This document shows, one piece after another, positions 1 through 6,164 of a DNA stretch of 6,503 nt. The stretch spans positions 1-6,503 of the forward strand of contig JAAEZW010000109.1 in NCBI GenBank assembly GCA_018222665.1, read 5' to 3'. The DNA comes from Paracoccaceae bacterium. GTDB taxonomy: Bacteria; Pseudomonadota; Alphaproteobacteria; Rhodobacterales; Rhodobacteraceae. The notes beneath the pieces were generated by a model. That model made no database searches and was not told where the DNA came from. It worked only from the letters and a program-made list of their open reading frames with translations. Numbering within the stretch: the stretch's first letter is position 1; every line of letters starts with the position of its first letter. A program made the position numbers and the translations under genes.

Positions 1-724
1 CGCAATAGGCGACGATATGCACTTGTGGCATCGACATAGCGACACAGCATCCAACGCCCGCTAACCCCAAAAGCCATGTCAGGCTTCGGGCGCTAAAGGG
101 AAGCGAAACCATCCTATTGTTTGATTGCGCGTCAGAAAGTTCGATGGATGCATCGTTCACTTGGCGGGACAGCAGGAGGGACAAGGGCACCATAATAATG
201 AATGTTAAGGCAGCCAGCCATAAATATACGCCATGCCATCCCGATGTGCGTAGCACACCTGTCAGTAAAAGCGGCCATATCGCACCCGATAAATAATTTC
301 CACTGGCTGTGATGGCGACTGCGATACCGCGCCGCTTTAGAAACCATTTCGATACATCTGCGATCAATGGCCCAAAGGTTGCCGCAGTTCCAAAACCCAA
401 AAGCAGTTGAAAGAAACAAATAATCGACAGGGATGATGTGCGTGTTGCCGCGTAAAAGGCGGCGGAGTTCAGAATGGCAGCCCCCAATAAACAGGCCACA
501 ATGCCATAGCGATCCACCATCCGCCCGATGGCATAGTTGCCAACGGCAAAGCCAATCATTGTGAATGCATAGGGTAATGATGCATCTGCGCGATCCAATC
601 CCATTTCCGATTGAAAATTGGGCATGACAACAACAATTGCCCACATGCCGACATTGCCGATGACGGCAATCAGCAGGCTAATGAAAAGGCGAAGCCAAGA
701 ATATTGCGTATCTAACTGAGTCAT
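1..724 (-). CDS. MFS transporter, N-terminal part (runs off the left edge)
   Basis: Major facilitator superfamily permease of the inner membrane; the substrate cannot be told from sequence. The frame stays open from the ATG at 724-722 to base 1, giving 241 codons, roughly 60% of a usual 400-residue MFS protein. Visible landmarks are a first membrane helix at about residues 12-34, the loop 2-3 motif A GRMVDRYG at residues 67-74, helices near 76-92, 98-122, 134-155 and 165-186, then a polar central loop (about 187-207) and the start of the second half, ending in MPQVHIVAYC. That last string is typical of the monocarboxylate/oxalate-formate-like MFS branch. The start is fixed by an in-frame TAG four codons upstream; no convincing Shine-Dalgarno is seen. 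It follows the GNAT gene on the same strand and is probably cotranscribed with it. Identity as MFS is firm; substrate is unknown. Confidence 0.9.
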   Translation of the reverse strand, partial: MTQLDTQYSWLRLFISLLIAVIGNVGMWAIVVVMPNFQSEMGLDRADASLPYAFTMIGFAVGNYAIGRMVDRYGIVACLLGAAILNSAAFYAATRTSSLSIICFFQLLLGFGTAATFGPLIADVSKWFLKRRGIAVAITASGNYLSGAIWPLLLTGVLRTSGWHGVYLWLAALTFIIMVPLSLLLSRQVNDASIELSDAQSNNRMVSLPFSARSLTWLLGLAGVGCCVAMSMPQVHIVAYC

Positions 725-1349
725 ACGGCGATGCTATGATCAGGAAGTGCACTTGTATAGCTATGACGCTGTCTTGTGAGAAAAATAGCGTAAAACGTCC
801 TGACCAAATGGCGGGGTTGTTTAACGCCGAAACGCAGGTGCAGGACCCCTGCAAAGGGAGCATTTCGGAGCCATGCAAGGATTGAGCAATCCAGCCAATA
901 GGCATGCTCAGCGGAAATGGCGGTGGCGCCACCTGTTGTGTCACAGGTAAAAACCCAATCTTTTCGTAATAATGTGGATCGCCATAGGTCATTAGAATGT
1001 CGACGTCATGATTTCTGAGCGCCGCAATACTTTCCCGCAATAGAGTTTGACCGATACCGTTGTTTTGGTGATCGGGGTGAATGGCCATTGGAGATAGGAT
1101 AAGGACATTTCGTGCATCATCTGAATAGATTAATCGCGAAAATATCGCGCAACCGATAACGGTGTAATGATGCAAGGCTGCAAAGATAAATATATCGGTT
1201 TCGGGGGTATATTCTAAAAGGTGCTCGACAAGCCTGCGAATAAGCGCACCCTCTGTTTCACCTTCGGACGCAGAAAATTAAGTATAAAAAACATCAATTA
1301 TTTGCTGTCTCACAGGAGCAAAATTTTCGATGCGCTGGAAATTATACAT
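678..1349 (-). pseudogene. GNAT-family N-acetyltransferase, disrupted by an in-frame stop
   Basis: YhbS-like GNAT acetyltransferase (acetyl-CoA dependent, cytoplasmic, acceptor unknown). Translation from the ATG at 1349-1347 gives MYNFQRIENFAPVRQQIIDV and three more residues, then TAA at 1280-1278. The same frame continues without another stop through FSASEGETEGALIRRLVEHL, an N-terminal block that fits this family, then the acetyl-CoA binding loop HPDHQNNGIGQTLL, then GDPHYYEKIGF and PFPLSMPIGWIAQSL, to ALNNPAIW. So one nonsense codon (number 24) interrupts an otherwise intact frame. Homologues, as I recall them, end at about the W codon (806-804). Here the next codon is TCA, one base from TGA, and the frame runs on for 41 more codons into the MFS gene (stop 680-678), suggesting stop loss. 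A shortened product from TTG at 1175 is possible but would lack the first helix and strand. The ATG overlaps the Hpt stop by 8 nt, so the gene was probably translationally coupled to it. Confidence 0.75.
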
Positions 1350-1713
1350 GACGCTTAGATCCGACTAAAAATCCTTCATTTCTAATCGCATCTTTGCTGT
1401 CTATCCAAAGTGTGTTCAAATTGTCGATTTCGGCCCATAGCACACCAACACCCTGTTGATTTACTTTCACCTCGATCATGTTTAATTTGTGGCGCATTGC
1501 GGACAGACCCAGTTGTGCAGATGATCCTGCAGTTTTGTGAATGTCTTTGATCAAATCCTCTACGGGCGCGTCCTTGCCTTGTTGCGAGTTCAAAAGGGTC
1601 ATCAAAGCATTCGCCTCGTCTTCGTACCGGGTTAGCAGCATTTGGGCAGTGTCATGGCCCAATTGTTCTGAGATTTCGCCAAGGACCCTCATGTTCAATA
1701 TTTCGTCTGTCAT
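1342..1713 (-). CDS. Hpt (histidine phosphotransfer) domain protein
   Basis: Single-domain phosphotransfer protein of 123 residues, the usual size for a stand-alone four-helix Hpt bundle. It would carry a phosphoryl group between a hybrid histidine kinase and a response regulator in the cytoplasm. The signature is DIHKTAGSSAQLGL, matching the family pattern H-x-x-K/A-G-S-S-x-x-L-G; the phosphoacceptor is His59, followed by the usual small residues G63-S64-S65. There are no membrane segments and no kinase ATPase domain, so it is not a kinase. The ATG at 1713-1711 has a good Shine-Dalgarno AAGGA (1725-1721) seven bases upstream. The gene is divergent from the response regulator at 2062, the obvious candidate partner, and is followed with an 8-nt overlap by the broken GNAT gene. 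No sensor kinase is present in the window, so the input signal is unknown. Confidence 0.85.
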   Translation of the reverse strand: MTDEILNMRVLGEISEQLGHDTAQMLLTRYEDEANALMTLLNSQQGKDAPVEDLIKDIHKTAGSSAQLGLSAMRHKLNMIEVKVNQQGVGVLWAEIDNLNTLWIDSKDAIRNEGFLVGSKRHV

Positions 1714-1808
1714 TTTGACATCCTTGTCGTATTCGGCTGATTGTAGCCAAATCTTCCTTGATTGGAGCTGTTTTCATCTTCAATGCTATGGCAAATTCAT
1801 CATCCAAT

Positions 1809-1842
1809 AAAGTGTCATTTGCAATTTGCGGTGCAACACTTT
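1809..1842. repeat. Interrupted inverted repeat in the divergent control region
   Basis: AAAGTGT (1809-1815) is the exact reverse complement of ACACTTT (1836-1842). Inside them, TGCA occurs at 1820-1823 and again at 1832-1835, itself palindromic, leaving an 8-base centre. The arms could form a weak AT-rich hairpin or an operator for a dimeric regulator. It lies about 96 bases upstream of the Hpt start and 220 upstream of the regulator start. In DNA of this composition a 7-bp arm can occur by chance, so a function is only possible. Confidence 0.25.
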
Positions 1843-2051
1843 TATGATTTAAAACTTCGCGTTCATAAATTTTTAATGGACCAAATAGTTTGATTGAATT
1901 TTAAAACTGTCCGCCCTAAAAAGGATAGAACTGATCAAAAAGGGTATATTTGATACAAAAGAGTAGCAATGGAATTAGCGGCATTTAATATCAGTGCTGA
2001 ACAATGATCTACTGTGCTAATTACGTTGTAAAAAGAGATAAAAATATAATT

Positions 2052-2057
2052 AGGTGA
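2052..2057 (+). promoter_or_regulatory. Shine-Dalgarno of the response regulator
   Basis: AGGTGA lies four bases before the ATG at 2062. It is the only good ribosome binding site near the start of this frame and supports that ATG. Confidence 0.55.
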
Positions 2058-2061
2058 CGAA

Positions 2062-2679
2062 ATGAAAATTCTTATTGCTGACGATCATGATCTCCTGCGT
2101 GATACATTGGCTATGTTTTTAGAAGGTGAAGGTAATATTGAAACTGTCACTGCTTCTGATTTTGATGGCGCGATGGCGCTTGTTGATGCGCAGGGACCAT
2201 TTGATTTGATCATGCTTGATTATAACATGCCGGGTATGCAGGGTGTGAAAGGTTTAAAAACAGCGCTGGCCCATAATGGTGGACAAAAGGTTGCCTTGAT
2301 GTCAGGTATCGCCACCAAATCTGTCGCGGAAGAGGCGTTGGCAGAGGGTGCTGCGGGTTTTGTCCCTAAAACACTTTCTGCAAAGTCGCTTATAAATGCT
2401 GTGCGTTTCATGGCAATGGGTGAACAATACGCGCCCATCGACTTTATGACTCAAGAAGAAGAGGCTGCTGCGCCAAACCCATTGGCCGAAAAACTGTCAC
2501 GCCGCGAACTTCAGGTTCTTGAAGGGCTGTCTCAGGGGAAGTCGAACAAAGAAATTGCACGCGATCTGGATTTGCAGGAACCAACGATCAAGCTGCATGT
2601 GAAAACACTTTACCGCAAAATTGGTGCGGCAAACCGAACACAAGCGGCCTTGATGGCGAAAGAACAGGGGCTTTTCTAG
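2062..2679 (+). CDS. NarL/LuxR-type two-component response regulator
   Basis: DNA-binding response regulator of 205 residues, the normal length for the NarL/FixJ class. The receiver domain occupies about 1-120: acidic pair Asp7-Asp8, phosphoacceptor Asp53 in DLIMLDYNMPGM, switch Ser81 (ALMSG) and conserved Lys103 (GFVPKTL). After a Glu/Ala-rich linker (about 130-142), the LuxR-type helix-turn-helix spans 145-200, with LSRRELQVLEGLSQGKSNKE and the recognition-helix region PTIKLHVKTLYRKIGAANRT. All phosphorylation residues are intact, so it should be switchable by phosphate. It is divergent from the Hpt gene, suggesting a His-to-Asp relay from Hpt His59 to Asp53; the kinase is not in this window. 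A strong intrinsic terminator lies 23-57 bases after its stop. The class assignment is secure; target genes are unknown. Confidence 0.92.
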   Translation: MKILIADDHDLLRDTLAMFLEGEGNIETVTASDFDGAMALVDAQGPFDLIMLDYNMPGMQGVKGLKTALAHNGGQKVALMSGIATKSVAEEALAEGAAGFVPKTLSAKSLINAVRFMAMGEQYAPIDFMTQEEEAAAPNPLAEKLSRRELQVLEGLSQGKSNKEIARDLDLQEPTIKLHVKTLYRKIGAANRTQAALMAKEQGLF

Positions 2680-2696
2680 GCGCAGAGTGACAAGTC

Positions 2697-3929
2697 ATGC
2701 GAAAGGCGGTAAGTGATCTTCACGACCGCCTTTTTTATTTGGAACGCCCCTTGGCCTTGGATCATTTCAAACCTCACCCAGACGCTGAATTTATTGATCT
2801 GTCCCCAAATGGGTGTCAGGCCACTCTCTTGGACAGGTTTTGGACAATTATCGGTGCAGGGCAAGAGCCTATTATAGGTCAGAACGGCATCACATCGGCA
2901 GACATCCAAACGGATAGAGGCGTCTTTCAATGCGAAACGGGCGGAACATCGGGGAAACCAAAACGCATTTGCAGAACGGCCGAAAGTTGGCTGGCCAGCA
3001 TTCGCGTGATTTTTGAAAAATACACCAATTCTTCGGAATGCTACGGCATTTTGGGGGATCTGGGGCATTCGCTCGCGTTTTATGCAGCGGTTGAGGCGCA
3101 GATAATAGGAAACCGCTGTGTGTCTGTTGTTGGCAGATCACCCAGAGAGCAGGCGCAAGAATTTGCAAGCGCAGGTGTTGATGTGATCTACGCCACACCA
3201 ACGCAAATGCGAATGTTATCCAAGTCGCATCGCGTTTTGGAAAATGTGCAGGTTGTCTTTATTGGTGGCGGTCGGCTTGAACCTGAAACACGTACGCAGG
3301 TCCAATCTCTTGCTCCAAATGCCCAGATCTTGCAGTTTTATGGAGCTGCAGAAACCAGTTTTATTACCCTCGCAGAACCATATCATGACGCGGCTTCGGT
3401 TGGGGTCGCATTTCCAGGTGTCGAAATTGATATCCGAAATATCAACAGTGATGGAATTGGCGAAGTTTGGGTGAAATCACCTTTTGTTTTTAGTGGATAC
3501 GCTCAGGGTCACACGCCCGACACCCAATGGCAGGATGGTTGGTTGACGATTGGGGAACTTGGGAAAATAGACGACGCAGGGCAGTTGTTTTTGTCAGGTC
3601 GAAAATCGCGTGTGTTCACCGTTGCGGATAAAACCATTTATCCTGAGGACATTGAACAGTATCTAAATGCCCAAACCGAAGTGATTGCATCGGCGGTTTT
3701 TTCTGTGGATGACCCTTTGCGCGGGGCGCGGATTTATGTAGCCCTGTGTTCTGATCAGACAGATGGTGATCGCTTGCTGCGTATGTTGGGTGAATTGAAA
3801 GAACGGGGCGTAATGGTAGATCGCTTTCGCGCATATGGATCGGATGACTGGCCAATGTTGATATCAGGCAAACCAAATTTTCAAACATTGCGGGCGACAG
3901 CGACGGAGGATGCATGGCAAAAATTATAG
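2697..3929 (+). CDS. AMP-forming acyl-CoA ligase/synthetase (AMP-binding family), short form
   Basis: Adenylate-forming enzyme that should activate a carboxylic acid with ATP and, most likely, transfer it to CoA; the acid is unknown. It has 410 residues against about 500-550 for typical members, with only about 80 before the first core motif. Motifs in order: phosphate-binding loop TGGTSGKPK (81-89), YGAAET (215-220), a TGD-region variant IGELGKIDDAGQLFLSGR (285-302, with Gly-Glu where Gly-Asp is usual), YPEDIE (315-320) and the C-terminal catalytic Lys region SGKPNFQTL with Lys392. It thus looks complete though compact. The start at 2697 is uncertain: the Shine-Dalgarno is weak and an intrinsic terminator overlaps codons 2-14. 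The next in-frame option is TTG at 2739. Its 3' end overlaps the thiolase start by 16 nt, so the two are coupled, and a shared pathway on an acyl-CoA is likely. Confidence 0.85.
   Translation: MRKAVSDLHDRLFYLERPLALDHFKPHPDAEFIDLSPNGCQATLLDRFWTIIGAGQEPIIGQNGITSADIQTDRGVFQCETGGTSGKPKRICRTAESWLASIRVIFEKYTNSSECYGILGDLGHSLAFYAAVEAQIIGNRCVSVVGRSPREQAQEFASAGVDVIYATPTQMRMLSKSHRVLENVQVVFIGGGRLEPETRTQVQSLAPNAQILQFYGAAETSFITLAEPYHDAASVGVAFPGVEIDIRNINSDGIGEVWVKSPFVFSGYAQGHTPDTQWQDGWLTIGELGKIDDAGQLFLSGRKSRVFTVADKTIYPEDIEQYLNAQTEVIASAVFSVDDPLRGARIYVALCSDQTDGDRLLRMLGELKERGVMVDRFRAYGSDDWPMLISGKPNFQTLRATATEDAWQKL
2702..2736 (+). terminator. Intrinsic terminator after the response regulator, overlapping the ligase 5' end
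   Basis: A perfect 9-bp stem pairs 2702-2710 (AAAGGCGGT) with 2725-2733 (ACCGCCTTT); its core is GGCGGT/ACCGCC. An inner 4-bp stem GTGA (2713-2716) with TCAC (2720-2723) closes on a TCT loop. The descending arm runs into six T (2731-2736), then ATTT. This is a textbook rho-independent terminator on the plus strand, 23 bases after the regulator stop. Oddly, it falls in codons 2-14 of the downstream ligase frame. Confidence 0.75.
3905..3910 (+). promoter_or_regulatory. Shine-Dalgarno of the thiolase inside the ligase end
   Basis: GGAGGA lies just before the ATG at 3914, within the last codons of the ligase. This strong site supports the chosen thiolase start and translational coupling of the two genes. 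Confidence 0.65.
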
Positions 3930-5005
3930 CGGCATTGCGTTCGGCGGTTGTGCCGCGCGCTGGGGCATTTTCAAATCTATCTTTGCAAGAATTGGCTGCG
4001 CCCGTCATTCAAAGCGTTATCGGGAAAGCGGGTGTTGAAATAGATCAGGTTGATGAATTGATCGTCTCAAATGCATTGGGTGCTGGTGGCAACCCAGCAC
4101 GCCTGTGCGCCCTGGCAGCAGGTCTGCCAGTGTGTGTTGCGGGGCTTTCCATTGATCGGCAATGTGTTGGAGGTTTGGATGCGATCATACGTGCGGCGGA
4201 TATGGTGGATGCAGGCCGCGCGCGTGTAGTTGTTGCAGGTGGCGCAGAAAGTTATTCGCGTCGTCCCCTGCGTATGCACAGCAATCATGGCGCGGACGTT
4301 GGTGTGGCTTATGATCGTCCAGCATTTGCACCAGAACCTGCATTTGATCCTAATCCACATATTGCAATGGCATCAATGGCTGCGCGTCATGCGATTTCCC
4401 GCGACGCGCAAGAGGCTTATGCACAGCAATCACATCAGAATGCGCTGGACGCAGAGGATCATCTTGCTCATGAGATCGTTGAAATTGCGGGGATAATTCG
4501 TGACCCCTATTCCCGAAAGCTAAGTACACAGGTCATGGCCAAGGCACCTGTGCTGGCGGGCACAGTTACAGCTGCAACAGCTGCTGTTGCTGCCGATGGG
4601 GCCGCTTTTGTTGTGGTTGTTGCGGATGATTTTGAAGCGAAGGTTTCGCGATCCTTATCAATTGGGCCTGCAGAGACGATTGGGGCCGCACCCGAGGATC
4701 CTGCGCTTGCCCCTGTCCCTGCGATCAAAGGTGTTTTGTCCAAACACGGAAACACCATAGATCGGGTTGAGATGATGGAGGCCTATGCCGTGCAATCCAT
4801 GGCCTGCATTGATGGGGCTGGATTAGATGTGCATACCGTAAATCAATGCGGCGGCGCGCTTGCGCGTGGGCATCCCATTGGGGCCTCTGGCGCGATCCTT
4901 GCGGTGCGCCTGTTCCATGATCTTCAACCTGCCCAATCAGGGTTGGCCGCTATTGCGGCCGTCGGTGGATTGGGCAGTGCTGTGATATTTGAACGGCAGG
5001 TTTAG
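3914..5005 (+). CDS. Thiolase-family protein with atypical active site
   Basis: Thiolase-fold protein of 363 residues (usual members about 390). Biosynthetic or degradative thiolases condense or cleave 3-oxoacyl-CoA in the cytoplasm. The nucleophile is present as Cys84 in DRQCVGGLDAI, AGGAESYS (108-115) matches the usual AGGxESMS, and the catalytic His320 lies in GHPIGASGA. Two other landmarks differ. The NEAFA block reads MEAYA (288-292), replacing the water-orienting Asn. The C-terminal CxGGGxG block reads AAVGGLG (348-354), so the second catalytic Cys appears to be Ala and one Gly is missing. An unusual Cys312 occurs in NQCGGALARGHP. The enzyme may therefore have altered chemistry, or act on an acyl-CoA made by the upstream ligase, with which it overlaps by 16 nt. 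It ends convergently with bioY, sharing four bases. Fold assignment is firm; reaction and substrate are open. Confidence 0.87.
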   Translation: MAKIIAALRSAVVPRAGAFSNLSLQELAAPVIQSVIGKAGVEIDQVDELIVSNALGAGGNPARLCALAAGLPVCVAGLSIDRQCVGGLDAIIRAADMVDAGRARVVVAGGAESYSRRPLRMHSNHGADVGVAYDRPAFAPEPAFDPNPHIAMASMAARHAISRDAQEAYAQQSHQNALDAEDHLAHEIVEIAGIIRDPYSRKLSTQVMAKAPVLAGTVTAATAAVAADGAAFVVVVADDFEAKVSRSLSIGPAETIGAAPEDPALAPVPAIKGVLSKHGNTIDRVEMMEAYAVQSMACIDGAGLDVHTVNQCGGALARGHPIGASGAILAVRLFHDLQPAQSGLAAIAAVGGLGSAVIFERQV

Positions 5006-5544
5006 GCGCGCGAAAGAACCTTGTCAGGTTGCGCGCGATAGATTGCTTGGGTCACAAAACCGCAGATCGCGACCTTGACCAAATCGCCAATGACAAAGGC
5101 TGAAACAAGGCCAAACGTCGCCACCAACGACTTGTCTAAAACCAGGGCCATGCCGATGACGCCTGGGATATAAAGGGCAATCACACCCCCCATGAATGAA
5201 GCGATAAAGGATGATGTTAGCACATTCGTTTGCACGCGTTCCATGACCCACCCAGTTACAAATGCCGCGATGGGAAAGCCAATGATGAACCCAACAGAAG
5301 GACCAGACAGCAGCCCAAGGCCACCGCGCCCACCCGCCAGTAGCGGAAGTCCAGCAAGGGTCAAAACAACGAATAGCAATGTAGCCGCGCCACCGCGTTT
5401 CGCGCCCAGAACCGTTCCGCACAGCATAATACCCAAGCTTTGTGCGGTGATTGGAACACCAAAGGCGAGCGTGAATTTCGGTACCAAACCCAGTGCTGCA
5501 ATCAATGCTGCAAACACAGCAATCAGTACGGTTGATCTTTCCAT
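5002..5544 (-). CDS. bioY: Biotin ECF transporter substrate-binding S component BioY
   Basis: Integral membrane protein of 180 residues that captures biotin and delivers it across the inner membrane with the BioM/BioN energising module. Family landmarks include LAFGVPITAQSLGIMLCGTV near the N terminus, the loop AKRGGAATL, and LSGPSVGFIIGFPIAAFVTG, the equivalent of the GPTGGYLIGFP block of BioY proteins. About six hydrophobic helices can be traced. The ATG at 5544-5542 is chosen because BioY homologues begin with this short hydrophobic helix and because GAAGGA (5558-5553) lies eight bases upstream. A longer in-frame opening to 5655 would add an Arg-rich tail lying wholly inside bioN and is not credible. 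The start is five bases after the bioN stop, so bioMNY form one transcript. The stop overlaps the thiolase stop on the other strand. Confidence 0.92.
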   Translation of the reverse strand: MERSTVLIAVFAALIAALGLVPKFTLAFGVPITAQSLGIMLCGTVLGAKRGGAATLLFVVLTLAGLPLLAGGRGGLGLLSGPSVGFIIGFPIAAFVTGWVMERVQTNVLTSSFIASFMGGVIALYIPGVIGMALVLDKSLVATFGLVSAFVIGDLVKVAICGFVTQAIYRAQPDKVLSRA

Positions 5545-5549
5545 TTTGG

Positions 5550-6164
5550 CTATCCTTCGTCGTTTGTCCCTACACCGCCGCGTGCCCGCAGGGCATTTGC
5601 CACGTGTTCGGCGTCGTTTAACACCGAAAGCGTCAGGGGCACAACAATACGCCACCCAGATTTTCCTGTGGATCGCGCGCGAAGTGCCGCATGCATTGTA
5701 ATCCCACGTTCAATTAGAGTTGGTATAAAACGAATAAACAGCGCGATCGTAAGCGCCACAGGTTTTGTTGATATACCGATCCAGTTCAAAGGACGTAACA
5801 ATCGCATTAAAACATCGATCATATCATTTAAAGGCGTGGTCATTGTAACCAAGTTTGCCAGCGCAACAGCGATCAACATGCGCAGGATGATTTCACCACC
5901 TGCTTCGATATCATTTGTGATGCCGTGATACAGGCCAATGATGAGTACAAATGGCCATAGTGGCCAGAGCATGTGTGCCCCAAATTTTGCGAATGAAAGC
6001 CCCTGAGAAAGATACAGAGCGACTCCTGCAAATGTCAGACACGCAAGTACAATCAGCGACTCAATTTGAAATAAGGCCGTTGATACAACACAGAGTGCCA
6101 GCAATTTTTGACCTGCCGAGAATTCGTGAAATATCGTTTTTTGTGGCGCTGTCAGGGTCAGCAT
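5550..6164 (-). CDS. bioN: Biotin ECF transporter transmembrane energising component BioN
   Basis: EcfT-type membrane protein of 204 residues that couples ATP hydrolysis by BioM to movement of the S component BioY. Hydrophobic helices lie at about 20-53, 64-80, 91-110 and 134-150. They are followed by the cytoplasmic coupling region with the two family signature motifs, Ala163-Arg164-Ser165 (ALRARSTGK) and Ala194-Arg195-Gly196 (ANALRARGG), which insert into the ATPase. The ATG at 6164-6162 overlaps the bioM stop as TGATG, the usual coupled arrangement, with GAGG seven bases upstream. A TTG one codon earlier is less likely. Its stop is five bases before bioY. The length and short form match BioN/CbiQ-like proteins used in dedicated ECF systems. 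The biotin assignment rests on the adjacent bioY. Confidence 0.9.
   Translation of the reverse strand: MLTLTAPQKTIFHEFSAGQKLLALCVVSTALFQIESLIVLACLTFAGVALYLSQGLSFAKFGAHMLWPLWPFVLIIGLYHGITNDIEAGGEIILRMLIAVALANLVTMTTPLNDMIDVLMRLLRPLNWIGISTKPVALTIALFIRFIPTLIERGITMHAALRARSTGKSGWRIVVPLTLSVLNDAEHVANALRARGGVGTNDEG
5553..5558 (-). promoter_or_regulatory. Shine-Dalgarno deciding the bioY start
   Basis: On the minus strand GAAGGA lies within the last codons of bioN, eight bases before ATG 5544. It decides the short bioY start over the upstream in-frame openings. Confidence 0.6.

Larger units (their letters stand above)
1714..2061. promoter_or_regulatory. Divergent intergenic region between the Hpt and response regulator genes
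   Basis: These 348 bases are markedly AT-rich and must hold the promoters of both divergent genes. No reading frame here looks like a protein. A plus-strand frame at 1541-1810 is mostly antisense to the Hpt gene. The visible structures are an imperfect inverted repeat (1809-1842) and the Shine-Dalgarno sites at both ends. I could not assign -35/-10 boxes with confidence on either strand; AT-rich sequence gives many weak matches. Sharing one control region fits coordinated expression of the two phosphorelay partners, but that is inference. Confidence 0.5.

Noticed and set aside
132..644. Minus-strand open frame of 170 codons rich in Cys and His
   Set aside because: It is another frame of the MFS transporter gene, whose own frame is open to the window edge and carries clear family motifs.
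678..724. Native 4-nt ATGA overlap between the GNAT and MFS genes through a frameshift
   Set aside because: A +1 shift near the GNAT end would terminate at TGA 723-721, overlapping the MFS ATG, but the shifted tail has no family resemblance. Loss of the stop right after the terminal W codon is simpler.
1541..1810. Plus-strand frame overlapping the Hpt gene
   Set aside because: Antisense to the Hpt coding region, with a Cys/Ser-rich product lacking family features.
2021..2050. TTACGT-18-TATAAT as the regulator promoter
   Set aside because: The TATAAT at 2045-2050 would start transcription at or after the Shine-Dalgarno at 2052, leaving no usable leader. It is probably chance in AT-rich DNA.
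5002..5655. Longer BioY reading frame starting at 5655
   Set aside because: The extra 37 residues are Arg-rich, lie entirely within bioN in another frame, and do not resemble a BioY N terminus. The ATG at 5544 has a proper Shine-Dalgarno and homologous start.
5192..5701. Plus-strand open frame opposite bioY and bioN
   Set aside because: Low-complexity Pro/Ala/Ser-rich product antisense to two well-supported genes, with no recognisable domain.
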